Below are positions 26,224 to 38,682 of a stretch of 64,000 nucleotides of DNA, piece by piece. Position 1 is the first letter of the stretch. Each line of letters opens with the position of its first letter. The position numbers were made by a program, and so were the translations under genes. The stretch covers positions 45,774,569 through 45,838,568 of the forward strand of contig NC_088776.1 in assembly GCF_954871325.1 (NCBI RefSeq). The letters are read 5' to 3'. Below the pieces are notes generated by a model that saw only the letters and a list, made by a program, of their open reading frames with translations, had not been told where the DNA came from and ran no database searches. The DNA is from Gordionus sp. m RMFG-2023 (taxonomy: Eukaryota; Nematomorpha; Gordioida; Chordodea; Parachordodidae).

Positions 26224-28505
26224 ATGGAAGAAACAGAATACAATATGGATATGGATTCTGAGTCAGATGAAGAAATTATACTTTCTCCTACAATAATTGC
26301 AAAAAAAAATGACCTTCCTTGGCCAAGTTTTGAAAAATATTTTGAATACCACAAGGCTGGTAATAATACTAATATTATTGTCAAATGCCTCTTATGCCTA
26401 CCATATAAAAAGTATATTGCAGCATCTAAGTCATCCACAGCTAATTTATGGAAACATATCTCTGTAAGTTTATATAAATTGTATTAATATTATATAGAAT
26501 AATTAAATGAATTAACTTTATAACAATAATTAATATTAATTAAATATTTATATATATAAAACATATATCTATAGAGAAAGCATCCTAACCAATCCGTAAA
26601 TATAAAACAAACCATAGATAATAAAAAAAACAATTCAGCCACATCAAGTAAGTTAAAACAAACTAAACTTGACTTTGGTGGAAAATCAAATTTTAAAGGT
26701 ATCAGCAAAGATAAATTTGATTCACAAATTATTAAATATATAATAAATGGAAATCACCCATATACAACCTGTGATGATGAAGATTTTGTTGAGCTGATAA
26801 ACACCCTGCAACCTAATATGAAGATTATATGCAGACAAACCTTAACCTCAAGAATATCAAAATATTTTGTTCAAATGAAAGATATTCTAATAGAAAAATT
26901 GTTAGAGCCTAATTATGTTTGTACAACAGCTGACTGCTGGACAGCATTTAATCGGTAAATATTATTTTTTACTAAAGTGCACAATACATTTGGTTATCTT
27001 TTGTTATATTAATAATAGCTCCTATATTGGTATAACAGTGCATTGGATTGATGTGGAGAAATTGGAAAGGCGTTCAGCTATTCTAGCCTGCCAAAGACTA
27101 CAAGGTAGGCATACATATGATGCGATCAGCAAAGCCTTAACTGCTGTTTTTAAGGAGTTCCATATCCAAAATAAAAATATCTGCACAATAACGGATAATG
27201 CTAGCAACTTTTCAAAGGCGTTTAGGTATGCCTAACTAATTTACTTTATAAATTATTTCTCTTAGAGTATTTAGCTGCCCATCTATTATAATGGAGGAAG
27301 ATTCTGTTTCTGATATTGAATATATCTCAATAGAAGATATAATGTCTTCTTCTGGGCTCTCCAGTTATGATATTAATGACTTCGACTACCTTCCCAAGCA
27401 TCGAAGATGTTCTTGCCATACATTAAACTTAGTGGCAACACAAGATGCCAACAAGTTACTTTTAAACAATGAGGGGTATAGGAAAGTTTATAACTTAGCT
27501 ATATCTAAATGCCAACGTTTGTGGAACCTCCAAAATAAATCTGGGCCATCTGCCGAACTTATTTTAAAAAAATTACATTCTCAACTCCCATATCCCGCTA
27601 TAACAAGGTGGGGTTCCTTTTATAAATCCCTGGCCAAAATATTATCGTTCTTAAATCAAGTGCCTGTGGAATTTGATTCATTATGTGATGAATTAAAATT
27701 GTGTAGATTCACATCAGATGATCGTGATTTTATAAAAGAATATTGTAGTGTAAATTTAAATTAAAGTCTTATAAAAATTTACAATTTAAAAATTAGATTA
27801 TGCGACCAGTGTCCAAAGCCATTGATATTCTTGAAGGTGAAAAGTACATGTATCTGGGTTATTATACCCCAACAATAACACAAATAATTATATGTATGGC
27901 AGATGTGCAGGTATTAAAATATTGTCAACCTCTAAAGGATACTATATTAGCTAGTATTGAAAAAAGGTAACTTAAATCAAATAATTATTTATAAATTAAT
28001 AATATCATGTTATAGGTTTAATAATCTTTATGATAATGACAACATCATTGCTTCAATTCTTCACCCTTTATTTAAAACTGACTGGCCTTGGATTAGGCAA
28101 GAAAGGAATAAAGCAAAAAAGGAGGAAATTTTAAATTTAATAAATACCTTAATACCTCAGAGTGAATCCCAGACGAATGAATCATGCTCAAAACCAACAT
28201 CACTTGATGTAGTTGGATTTTTTGACCTAAAGCGCCAAAATATTCTGGATAATGAACTTATAGAAAACTTTATCAAATCTAATAACAACACGTTTTCTTT
28301 ATATAACGATTTTCCAAAGTTAAAATTACTCTTTATTAAATATAATGTTGTTCTAACATCAAGTGCTCCCGTAGAGCGCTTGTTCAGTCTAGGTAAGCTC
28401 ATATTTGGAGATAAACGAGCACGTCTTCTAGATAATAACTTTGAAATTAATTTGTTGTTAAAAGCAAATAAACATTTATTAGATTCTAATTTTTATGAAA
28501 AATAA
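26224..28505 (+). CDS. hAT transposase, six exons (26224-26463, 26575-26954, 27019-27225, 27266-27749, 27797-27966, 28016-28505)
   Basis: Cut-and-paste transposase of the hAT superfamily. With five GT-AG introns of 111, 64, 40, 47 and 49 nt, all phases agree and the joined frame is 656 aa with no stop. A BED zinc finger spans about residues 30-86: CLLC, then LWKHIS joined across intron 1 to RKH. The RNase-H-like domain shows TTADCW (about 198-203), SYIGITVHW directly after intron 2, and TDNASNF (about 266-272), which hold the first two acidic residues expected. An RCSCHTLNLVA block follows in exon 4. The C-terminal dimerisation domain begins near residue 609 with SSAPVERLFSLG and ends in INLLLKANKHLL; its Glu is the probable third catalytic residue. 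The start is the only ATG upstream of the BED finger, after an in-frame TAG. The 59.5 kb element encodes a decayed relative. Confidence 0.92.
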
Positions 28506-28506
28506 A
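28501..28506 (+). promoter_or_regulatory. Polyadenylation signal candidate overlapping transposase stop
   Basis: AATAAA overlaps the TAA stop at 28503-28505, the same arrangement as in the NK2 and TDP1 genes of this window. Confidence 0.35.
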
Positions 28507-28837
28507 TGTTTTTTTTTCAATGCAAATATATATTTTTGTATTCGATGTAAATATTCAATTTTGCGATATTTTTTATATAAATAAATTGTATATTATTTAA
28601 TAACTGATTATACTTTGTTATTTTTTATATTAAATAAATGTCAATAAATAAATAATGCGCATATGAATGATGTATAAAGTAAGTAACTAGTTACTTTTGA
28701 AAATAACTGTAACTAATAACTAGTTACTTTTGTAAAAATGTAACTAGTAACTGTAACTAGTTATGTTTTTGCCAATGTAACTAGTAACTGTAACTAGTTA
28801 TGTTTCAAAAGTAACTTTTAACATCACTACTATAAAT

Positions 28838-29827
28838 ATACTATGTTTTGTTACTAATTTTTTTACTAAAATTATGTATCTTCTCTTGTCCACCATTTTT
28901 TAAATTCTCTATTTATTATTATTATTTATTTATTTATTACCTGCAAATAATAATACCCAATTTAATTTTTTACAAATAAAATTTAGTAAATAAAAAATAA
29001 TTTTTTGGAAGAAGGGCCTTTTTTATTCTTACATTTTTTTCTTCCTTTGCTATACTCATTACTAACATATACAAATAACTCGGGTGTAATACCACTCTTT
29101 TTTTACTTCATATCTGGGTTACAAGGTTTGTTGATATCCTTGAGTAAAAAATCGGCATAATTATATGAAGGATAGCCTTCATGTAATTCACGTACGCTCA
29201 CATTTGGGAAGGTCTATGACCAACGTGCTATTAAAGATTAAAAATTAAGCTCAACATATATATTAATCAGTTAAAAACCACTTAAAATAACATTATATTC
29301 ACTCTTATCTAATATCATATTCTTATAAATCATTTCAATCAAATAAATTTGAGATTTTACATTAAACAATCACCCAAATTGATCACAAACTCGAATATTA
29401 CCTAAGGGCCTTTGCCCTCTTTGAGGCATATTATACTGCTCTATTGCATCTAGGTGTTCAAGTATACACATTCTAGTTCTACTCACCATCTGTATTCCTC
29501 CCTCTCCATCATAAATCCCACAATATAATAATTCTTTTATTAATAAAATGATATAAATCAATTACCCTATTATGAAACCATCTTTGCAATTAAAGCTTTC
29601 ATATCTTGATCTCATAGAATAAACTCATTTGAGAATAGAATCTCAAAATTGCCTATTTAATATTGGGATTGGCAATATAACAACTATTGATAGAATTATT
29701 CAATATAGAGTTTTAAATTTATTAGTAAATGGACTATATAATTGATGGTCACTGTCATTTTATCACATTCTATTTATATGATTATTAATTTATAGAACAA
29801 TACATACATTTAGCCATAAACACAATT
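28838..29827. other. No gene seen
   Basis: AT-rich, moving toward a more mixed composition after about 29100. A 63-codon minus-strand frame (29370-29561) is unrecognised and may be incidental. Confidence 0.4.
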
Positions 29828-32480
29828 GTGAATTTTAAGAATAATGATATTCACCTTCACTCTCAATCAAATAAAAATTTCCAATTCATGAGCCTACCAG
29901 ACCTCAGCACAGCACCTACCAATAACTGCCCATTGTGTAATAAACTTATTAAAGTAACCAAATTGGGGCTATTGCCATCTCATCGAAACCAGAAAATCAT
30001 GTGTCGTCAATCTGGGCTACCCATCTTATCACCAGCTATTCCTCGAACCCTTAATGCCCTTCCCTTGCCCTCACAAACAACCCATAGACTTGACTTACTT
30101 GATAAATAATTATTCTTTTGTAAAACAGTGGCCATACACCTTGTCATTTGCCTTTACTACCTTACAAGTTCCTAATCCTGCCAGCAAAAATCCCTGAAAT
30201 CCCTGACACTAGTGTTGTTAAAAATCCCGATTTGGGTCGATTTAATAAAACGACAGATTAAGATTATAACCAAAATAACATTAAATAAGTCTAAAGATTT
30301 TGCTCATAGCTGGCAGAAATGTTTGGTCATCTATTGTCCAAATCTCGATGCTTACATAATATTATTTTAGCTAAAATCTTAATCGGACCGTTTTAAAAAA
30401 TTGACCCAAATCGGGTTTTTTAACAACAATACCTGACACAGCAAATCAAGGATGCAACTATCTATTCCTTACCTATCAATCATATTTCCACATCTTTTAA
30501 GTGTTATGTCACAGATAAAATAAAAATCACAAAAGTGACCTGTTCACCAATACCAGGCTAATATCTAAAACACTGGATAACCTGAATGTCAAATCCGCCA
30601 GTCTGGCAACCTCTGACAATAAGCTGGCTCTCTACGATAACTTATCAAGCTTAAAACACCACTCACACGATCTTAAGGACGAAATACCGTCTTACCCTGG
30701 AGCTCCTCTAATTGCAGCCACTTATACATTAGAAAGGCTCTTCTCTCCTTCAAACGCGATTCCTCACCTGGGTTTGATGGGTTTAAACCAATATTTCTAT
30801 AGGATCTAACAGCACCTTACATCACACAACAATGCGACGTTATGGAAAAAATTGTTCCACGATACGGAAATAAACTCATCGCTCTCCATAAGCTTAAAGA
30901 TAATCGCCAAATAGTAAGCAGAATATTGTTCACATTATCTAATCACCTGTGCCCGAATAAATTAAGGGTCAATGTAATAAGTGGAAGTGGGTATCCTTTC
31001 ACATGACCCATACAAACAGACCCCAGCGACGATATCCGAACGCCCTTTAACTCTCTAAGGTGTAGAGAATTTTTAAATCCTATCCACACACTATACCTAG
31101 AATATAGACAATTTATCTTCGATTGTTATGCTACCTTGCATCTTCAATTTGGAGATGATTGATTCCTTCTAGTGATGGAATACAGCAAGGTGGCCCACTA
31201 AATTCCTTTTTGTTCTGTCTGGGCATTAATAGCCTAATACAAGGCATAAATGACCAATGAAAGCTAAATCTTCATAATCAGTATATCGATGATGGTATAC
31301 TAGGCGGTCTACCGAATGAAGTTATGAAAGCAATCAAAATAATAAAATCCAGCGAGAGATAGTTTGGAACTGCAATTGATAAAGACAAGAGCGAATATTG
31401 TCCTCTTGGGATCATTCCACGATCCTATGTTCAATCATATACCATTGAACACTTTGACACATCTCGGATCTCCGGTAACTAAAGACTAGTCCCTTAACAA
31501 GTTCTTCGCCTATAAAATATCCCTCATGTGCGATACAGTATCCCGCCCAGCCCACCAAGCTTTGTTCCTATTGAAGAACTACCTTATAATCCTGAGAGTT
31601 TTATATAAGCTCATATCGTCAAGAATCTTTCATACGATGTCAATTTTGCTGCGCATGAGCTCAAGATTAAACGCTTCACAGAAGATATACTCAATCTTTT
31701 GGAGATCAATTTTGATTACAAGCTACCTTACCAACCTCCGGTTGCATTGGCATAAGGTCGCCCTCCCCACTTTCCGTTAGTGTGTTCATATCCTCTCACC
31801 TGTCTTGCTAGCCCATCATACACACACTCATAAAACATCCTGACCCCTAGCTTCTACAGGCAATTGATCTATGGAAGTCTCTCTCATTAATTTATCTGCC
31901 CTCATCGGCACTACAGAATGACTGGGATAAGTCTTTAGTTGGCAACTCCGTTGCATACCTTAAATCGAGGAGCCAACCCGATTACCATTTTATACTTTTC
32001 TCCATTTCCGCAAACAGCGGGTACGTATTTCTCGAGGCTTTTCCATCGCGAAAACTTGACCACTCCTAAGCAATGATGAACTACGTCACGCCATCGGTTG
32101 ATCAGCTCCAAACGCCGTCACTCTTTGCACTGCAAGCGCTGTAGAAGCAGATTCATTAGGCATTCAAAATGCAATGATACTATTGCCAGACGAATAAACT
32201 AGCTAGATATTCACTATCGCTACCTGCCAACTATATATTCCTACCACTAATCGCTATAACATCGTTCGGCAATCATGCCCTGGCCTTATTTAAAAAGCTG
32301 AAAAACGGATCTCTGCTAGGACCGAGGATCTCAACGAGGGATTCTACCTACGTCAAAGGTTAGCCCTAAACATAATAAAGTGCAATTATCTCAGCTTTAT
32401 CTCAATGACCGAAACCCCCTGATTGAGCATCCTATACATAGGACTTAGGCTATTTTGCTTGGGAACTGGATTTGATAAAA
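29828..32480 (+). mobile_element. Decayed non-LTR retroelement (reverse transcriptase relic)
   Basis: GC content is visibly higher than in the rest of the window. A frame at 29828-30109 carries a Cys/His cluster (CPLC...SH...C) that fits the N-terminal zinc finger of some non-LTR elements. Near 31165-31330 the plus strand encodes DGIQQGGPL followed by FLFCLGINSLIQGI and then YIDDGILGG, the reverse-transcriptase B-C core with a YxDD catalytic pair. The frame at 31526-31780 (SRPAHQALFLLKNYLIILRVLY) resembles the thumb/connector region of the same family. Several stops and frame changes interrupt the coding region, so it is a fossil. The clade is not determined. A family A MITE is inserted at 30210-30431. 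The 5' boundary is set at the first coherent frame and is approximate. Confidence 0.75.
30210..30431. mobile_element. hAT MITE family A, copy 3 with perfect target duplication
   Basis: Starts TAGTGTTGTTAAAAATCCCG and ends, reversed, TATTGTTGTTAAAAAACCCG. The perfect 8-bp duplication CCTGACAC is at 30202-30209 and 30432-30439. Length is 222 bp, equal to copy 1. It lies inside the reverse-transcriptase relic, so it arrived after that element. Confidence 0.92.
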
Positions 32481-34057
32481 GACATTAAAAATTAATGACT
32501 TTATATAATTGTGATTTACTAATATTATATTATTTTTTTCCAATAATGGTATAACTTATTTTGTAATTTTATAATCATTTTTGACTTTATACTAAGCTTT
32601 TCTATTAATTATGTTATTTAATTACATAAATTGTAGTCTTTTTATATAAAATGTATTGTTTCCAATTTATATAAAACGCTACTTAATATAAATATTGATT
32701 AGATTATGGCGATCATAAAAATATTTAAGATACTCATAATTTTTCATTGTTTTGGATATTATAAAATTCAAATAAAAAATTTAGAAGGACTCAGGTCGAG
32801 CTTGGACAAATTTTTTGGCTTTCTAGAATAATGTTATATTATGCGATGAATCAAAGTATAATGTTAACTTGGATCGTATTGAGTCATTCGAACCTAATTA
32901 GAAGCTTTGCATCCCAATTCTCTTCAAATAACTGTGAAATTTCGATAGTGAGGTCCATTAAATGCAGGTTTCAAATTTCTAAAGCAGATTAATTTAATTG
33001 ACTCTTCGCCAAAATGAATTTGATAAAAATTATAAATTTAGACTATCGGGAATGCCAACGATCTTTTGGTTTATTTTTTCCCGCTCCAGTCAAAGTAGAA
33101 CAGGTTACAATTAACCAAGATCAAATTTCTAACCTGAAGGACATTTGAATTGTTTGATCAATGTGACTTTCAAATGTTCATATAGGACTTCATAATTAGT
33201 CAGGAACTATAATTTATTTTTGATAATTTTACAAATTATTTGGTATTAGAAATTGTCAATTTTTTTTTAGTCACTATCACTACTCAGTAGTACAAATAAT
33301 ATTTTTTTATATATTAAATTGTTCCCTTCAAAGCAAATTTCAGCTATATTAGTGCCTGAAAAATTTTGTAGGTCGAAACTTTCAATCGGAAAAAAATTAA
33401 ACTGAAAAAAAAACCGCGTAGGCTATTAGAATTTTGATAAGATTCTAAATTTTCCTTTTTTCATTTAGAAAATTTATTGTCTATAAAATATGCTGCGTTT
33501 TTAATTTCTTTAATATACCTGGGCTGAAATTAATTTTTTTAATATACTCGGGCTGTCCCTAAAAAAAATTTTTTAAATACCCGATCCAAACCAAATATTA
33601 TTATTTTTAAAAAATACCCGAGCAGGCCGTATTTTTAAATCGCCATTATTTTCTAAAAAAATAAATGTTATATATTTTTAAAAATCTAGTACTGGCCGAA
33701 ATTTTTATTACAGGGCCGTGTAAATGGTACCTTTGCAAGTCTCTACTATAAATATTATGCATAATGTAAGATTTTTGAAACAGTAAATTAATTTTAATTA
33801 AAATTATGTAAAAAATTGAAATCAACACAATATTATAAATCAAAATATAAAAATCATTCCAAAATAATTAACGAGCATAATTGTTCCCAGTGGCCTATAA
33901 AAATTTAGGAATCGTTCTTATACCTTGGATATATTCTTCCACAGGATTTTTTAGAAAAGTTTTCTAACTTTACCCTGGTTCTTTTTCTTTAGTATAATGG
34001 TTCCTAATGACCATTGTTCTATTTTTATAATGGCTATGGATTGGCGGATTTTAATAA
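32481..34057. other. No host gene; one probable element relic
   Basis: The segment 33510-33750 contains repeated CCGGGC-like words and a right end whose reverse (AGACTTGCAAAGGTACCATT) matches the end of the element at 57891. The rest is unremarkable AT-rich DNA. Confidence 0.45.
33510..33750 (-). mobile_element. Relic of GC-word element family D
   Basis: Shares AGGTACCATTT and following CGGCCC words with 57891 and 57309. Only one end is clear; the other limit is placed where the CCTGGGCTG/ACTCGGGCTG words stop. Confidence 0.4.
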
Positions 34058-34276
34058 TTAGTTTCCATAATGAGGATGTGGGTGTACATGGTAGAATATA
34101 TTATTCCAACCCTCGCAAAAGTTATTTGTTTGGTCTAAGTATAATCGATTTACTTTAAACAAACTCAATATGTGAATGGTGGAAAGGTGGTACAATAAGT
34201 TTAATGCCTTGTCTATTTTATCATTGACACAGGATTCAATGAAATAGATTTTAGGTAATTCATCCCTGACAGACAT
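34058..34276 (-). pseudogene. Possible transposase fragment with a TNN-EGWN motif
   Basis: A 72-codon minus-strand frame includes YFIESCVNDK and DQTNNFCEGWNNIFY. A TNN..EGW(H/N) motif preceded by a YF segment occurs at the end of MULE-like transposases that travel with FLYWCH domains, so this may be a remnant of one. No zinc-finger or DDE partner was found nearby, there is no terminal repeat, and the first codon is not tied to a splice site. It could also be an exon of an unknown gene. Confidence 0.35.
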
Positions 34277-35556
34277 CCTCTTCCAGTAGAAATTCTAATA
34301 TGTAAATCATATAAACAAAAAAACGAAATCGTAAATTGTTGCGATATTCCGATTCTAGCCCTATGAGTAGATTATGAGATTATAAAAGCACCCCAAATAA
34401 TGTTTAATAACGATTTCCAGGTATTTTTTTAATTCCGCAGCTTTTTTGGTAGAGTTTTTTCAGGGATTCGAAACTTTCAAATAACCAAAAACCTTTAAAA
34501 ACTTTTTTTAATCATATATAATTGAAATTTTCAGTAAGTAGATACCGGTATAATAATCGAATATTTTCGTGTGGAAGGGGGAGGGTGGGGAGTTTTTTCC
34601 CTAACAGTGCTATCAATCTTGTGAGAATTTGATGCAATGAAATCAGAATAGTGTAGGGGTCAAGTTGAATCAATATCATGACAATTTAGGGTACTCCCTC
34701 CCACTTTTTTAAATACAAATGTACTTACTAATTGTTTTCTTATCTATTTGGCATATTGATCTTTTCATGTTATTTTTTATTTTAAACAAGGATGTCGAAA
34801 TATGTATCCAATATAAAGCAAAAACAATTATTTGCTACAATAGTCAAAACCAGTCTATATAATAGAAAATTTGTTAGACAAATCCCACTCCCCCCAATCT
34901 ACCCCTACCTCTTTAAAAAAATTAGTATATCTATTTGGCTTAATCTTAATTTGACCTCTGCCAGTCTCTGATCACAGCGTATTTAAAGAAATACATTAAA
35001 ATCAAATATTAAAGAGATACTTGGGTATTTTTTTACTAGATAAATATTAATCACAAATTAAGTTAGCCTTTTGTACATGCACTCTTATAAAATCAGCATG
35101 TAAAAAAAATTATGACAATAATATTGTACTAGAATTAGCTTTAATATAAATGAGCCTTTTTTTATTTTTAGTATTAAAATTATCAGTGAAATTTTGTATA
35201 TTGACAATTTATTAATTAATAAAATATTGTTAAAAAATTTATAATAAGGATTTTTTTATAAATTTTCATATTAAAAAATGCTGCATTAAGGTAACAGAGG
35301 AATTTGTGATCTTTATCCTAAGTTTAAAAATTTTGTATTACATGTATAATAATGAACATAACTTAAATAATTTTGCACACATAAAATTTAGCCAAAAATA
35401 AGAAATGTTATAAAACAAAGCATTGCTGATATTTACTCAATTACAATTATATATTTTTTTTTGAGAAATTTTTAAACCCTGCATCACCTCTCATATGTTA
35501 ATTTAAAATAAAATGCATATATTTAAATTTCTAAGAGGTTATGATAATTTTCACCT
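34277..35556. other. No gene seen downstream of URM1
   Basis: AT-rich with small G-rich and C-rich patches at about 34577-34600 and 34885-34905. No exon-like frame or repeat end was recognised. Confidence 0.4.
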
Positions 35557-35562
35557 TTTATT
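35557..35562 (-). promoter_or_regulatory. URM1 polyadenylation signal candidate
   Basis: AATAAA on the minus strand lies 19 nt beyond the URM1 TAG stop, implying a short 3' UTR. Confidence 0.5.
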
Positions 35563-35581
35563 AAAATATATTTTGACAAAA

Positions 35582-35896
35582 CTATCCTCCATGTAAAGTT
35601 GATATAAACATAATAATATCATTTGGTTTTATTATATAATTTGATTCTCCAATTAACTCCCAATCTACATTGTTAACTAAAATTAAAATTCCTGGTCTAA
35701 TATTATCACCTTGAACAAAAAATTCAGGCCTCTCTTTTAAAAGATTATCTTTCATATATTTAATTAAATCTTGCATGGACCAATCTGATGTTCTTAAATT
35801 TGTGTCTGGTAAATTGATGTTTAATGATTTGATATTATCAAATAAAAGCTCAACACCACCTGAAAATTCAAGTGTTATTGGCAAGCTTGATGTCAT
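35582..35896 (-). CDS. URM1: Ubiquitin-related modifier 1 (URM1)
   Basis: Small beta-grasp protein that is activated by the E1-like UBA4/MOCS3 as a C-terminal thiocarboxylate. It donates sulfur for 2-thiolation of wobble uridine in cytosolic tRNAs and can also be conjugated to proteins. The 104-residue frame is complete. It contains EFSGGVELLFD near the N-terminus, KDNLLKERPEFFVQGDNIRP in the middle, GILILVNNVDWELIGE next, and ends FISTLHGG with the essential terminal diglycine. Length fits the family (about 100 residues). The start is the ATG at 35896-35894; the open frame extends seven codons upstream to a GTG, which I do not favour. No intron interrupts the gene. It stands alone, about 550 bp from the end of a hAT element on its 5' side. 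Confidence 0.96.
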   Translation of the reverse strand: MTSSLPITLEFSGGVELLFDNIKSLNINLPDTNLRTSDWSMQDLIKYMKDNLLKERPEFFVQGDNIRPGILILVNNVDWELIGESNYIIKPNDIIMFISTLHGG

Positions 35897-36443
35897 TGGG
35901 AAGTTATTTTGTAGCACTTTTATCGAAAGGATTAGTCCAAATTTTCATATCTAAATAATTGATATATTATTTTTTTAAGCTTTAAATACTTCCTGGCTGT
36001 ATACTAGTTTGATTTATGTTTGTTCTATTTTCCTTTTGCCTATTTTCTTATAAAGCATATTAAAACGTAAAATTATAAATTACTGTAATTTTCTATACTA
36101 TTATGTGGCCTGAAATAAATAAAATAAAGTGTAGCAACTACACCCGTAAACCAAAGAAAAGGTTGATAGTTAATTTTTTTTACAATTATAGGCATGCATT
36201 CATGTACAACGTATAGATTAATAATATATGGCGTTAACATCGTAATCTATTAATTTAAGAAATGGCATAATGTGTGCAGAAAGAAAAACTAATAGTTTCA
36301 AAATTAAAAAAGGAAGGCATATATTTTTTGTGTATTGACCAAAAATCTGATATATTTGGCTTGAAATGAATATTTAGATCACTTTTTGTCCTGAAGAAAC
36401 TGATTATATTATATAATGAATTAAATAATAAATAAAACATGGG
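35897..36443. other. URM1 upstream region
   Basis: Contains the likely URM1 promoter (minus strand). No motif can be named; two minus-strand frames at 36255-36440 and 36404-36616 look incidental. Confidence 0.4.
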
Positions 36444-37434
36444 ATATTATTCAGAGTTGGGCAGGTCCTCCGGAAAAAGAATCTAGATACAGATACAGAT
36501 TCTTTATAAAAAAAATGAATCTTAGATACAAATACTAGCATCTTGTTCAAAATATCAAAAAGATACAAGATAAAAGATACTTGTTCTTTTACTAAATTAG
36601 AGTAACTTAAATACAAGATACTTTCAAATTATCATTACCAATTAAATTAGAATAGTTTATAAAATACAATTTTTATTAGTTATTTGTGAAGAACATAGTA
36701 TTACACATATAATAATTAATAAAATATTTATTGATGAATTAATTATAATAACCAGGGATTTTAATATTAATTTTTGTCCATTAATAGCTTAAACAGGGAA
36801 GGGAGAGTAGTATATTTAATGGGAGTTGAAAATGTGCAAATAAGAAAAAAAATAAAATCAAATGATTTATTAGAATTTGCAGGTTATTTTTTGTGTTGTT
36901 TTAAATATAGCTTATATTCGGAGTATATGGCTAAATGGCATCTCTAAAAAAAAAATAATACTAGTTTTATTTTATTCATTATATAAGTATTTATCATTAC
37001 TTGTTTGTGATATTTTTGTATTTTTTAAATTAGTTTTATTTTCTAGTATGACTTATTAATTCTTGCATTTGTAATATCATATATATATAAATATCATTTA
37101 AATCTCTTTTCAAATTTTTTTAATAAATTTCTTGCAAAATCATTAATTATATATAAAAAATATGAAAATTATATACAACATTATATTATTTAATTATTAA
37201 AATATAACAATTTTTTTTAATGTATTTTAAATTAATTAAATTTTGTAGATAAATACTGTAATAAAATTTTACTTATATCATAAATAAATAAAAGTAACTA
37301 ATAAAGTTAAATTCTACCTTATTAATAATTATTTTATTAAGAGCCTTTTAAAATTATCTAATGTTATATATCAATTGTAGCTTAAATATTTCCTCTAGTA
37401 AGAACTTGCTAAAATAATTAAATATAAAATATAT

Positions 37435-38184
37435 TTGGGATGTGTCGATATTTTTTATCGAACCGATATTTCACCCATTTTAAAATATCAATTATCAGTC
37501 AATATTATAAAATTTGATCCGATATAAAAATGGCTTCTTTAACAAAAATAAAATGTTATAAAAAATCATTTATTTTTATAAATAAAATCGAAATCCATTT
37601 TTATGTATATTTTTTTAATAATAATATTTAATTAATAAACATTCTACCATATTGTTATTTTTTTGCACATTCTGTTTATAAAAGTATGCGATAATCTCTT
37701 CAGAATCTGTTTTTAGTGAGCTGGTGATATTGACAGTTAATATCGCCGCAAGCTGACCTCTGATAAATTGGAAATATTGGTATTACTAAAAAGAAAAGAA
37801 ATCTTCGCTATATTAATGTTAAATATTATTTTAAATATTTATTTCAAATTTCATAATATAATTGTTTATTAATTAATATGTATATAGATTAATGTTATTA
37901 CTTGTTATATAAAAGTGATTTAACAATAAAAATATTTTATATACTTTTAGAATTGCAATTGAATTGAATATAAACTATAACTGATCATTATAATATATTT
38001 AAATGACATAAGTTATGGTAAAGTTAAATTATAGTTGTTATACTAATAAAAAGTATATTAAAAATTAAAACCATTGGTATCTTTACAGAATACAAAATTA
38101 GATATGATATCGGATCGGTAATCGGGATATCTATTGAATATAGGATGGGATTGACCTCTAAAAAGTGGTATCGGTACACCTCTA
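37435..38184. mobile_element. Nested hAT-like MITE with GTGTACCGATA-type ends
   Basis: Left end TTGGGATGTGTCGATA and reversed right end TAGAGGTGTACCGATA match at 11 of 16 positions. ATCGG and CCGATAT words repeat inside both ends. Flanks AAATATAT and AAAATTAT match at 6 of 8. The ends resemble the 57593 element, so the two probably belong to one group. Confidence 0.6.
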
Positions 38185-38682
38185 AAAATTATATATCCAA
38201 AATGATTTTAATTTGATAATCAACCATCTTCTATAAAAATTTTTAATAACAATTATCTAAGAGGGACTTAAGTATAGGTATTATTATGTTAATAATTATA
38301 AAATAAAAATGTATAATATAAATATGTTTAACAAAGTTTGTAGAGGAGTTTGTTCAACCTTTAATAACTTTTTTAATTGTGCAATTTTGACATTCGGTTT
38401 GTACCTTGTCCTTTTTCACATAAATTACTTTATAAAATTTTCCATCTAGAATTTTAAGGATTTGATTCAGGAGAACCTATCTCCATAATTTCATCTTCAC
38501 TACTATAAATGTTAAACATTCTACAAATTAAAAAATATTACATATAAAATATAACCTTTACTTATTTAGTTTTGGTGTTGTTATTTTTAATCTATCTATC
38601 TTTGTGATCTTTAATTCCAACTAATTTTGGTTATCAATATATTTAAATAGAAGAAAATAATACAAGATTTCACGAAGAAAAT

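Larger units (their letters stand above)
25495..28829 (+). mobile_element. Complete-looking autonomous hAT transposon (3.3 kb)
   Basis: Terminal inverted repeats TAGTGATGTTAAGGTAAC (left) and, reversed, TAGTGATGTTAAAAGTTAC (right) are flanked by a perfect 8-bp duplication CTATAAAT (25487-25494 and 28830-28837). Both ends carry arrays of GTAACTAGTTA and TAACTGTAACTAGT words (about 25510-25670 and 28680-28810), typical transposase-binding subterminal repeats. Between them is a transposase gene without visible defects. Ends, duplication and gene all fit, so this copy looks whole and recent. Confidence 0.93.

Noticed and set aside
26220-28402. Minus-strand frames opposite the hAT transposase
   Set aside because: They are shadows of the plus-strand exons.
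35897-35917. URM1 start seven codons earlier
   Set aside because: The first codon there is GTG; the ATG at 35896 gives a normal family length.
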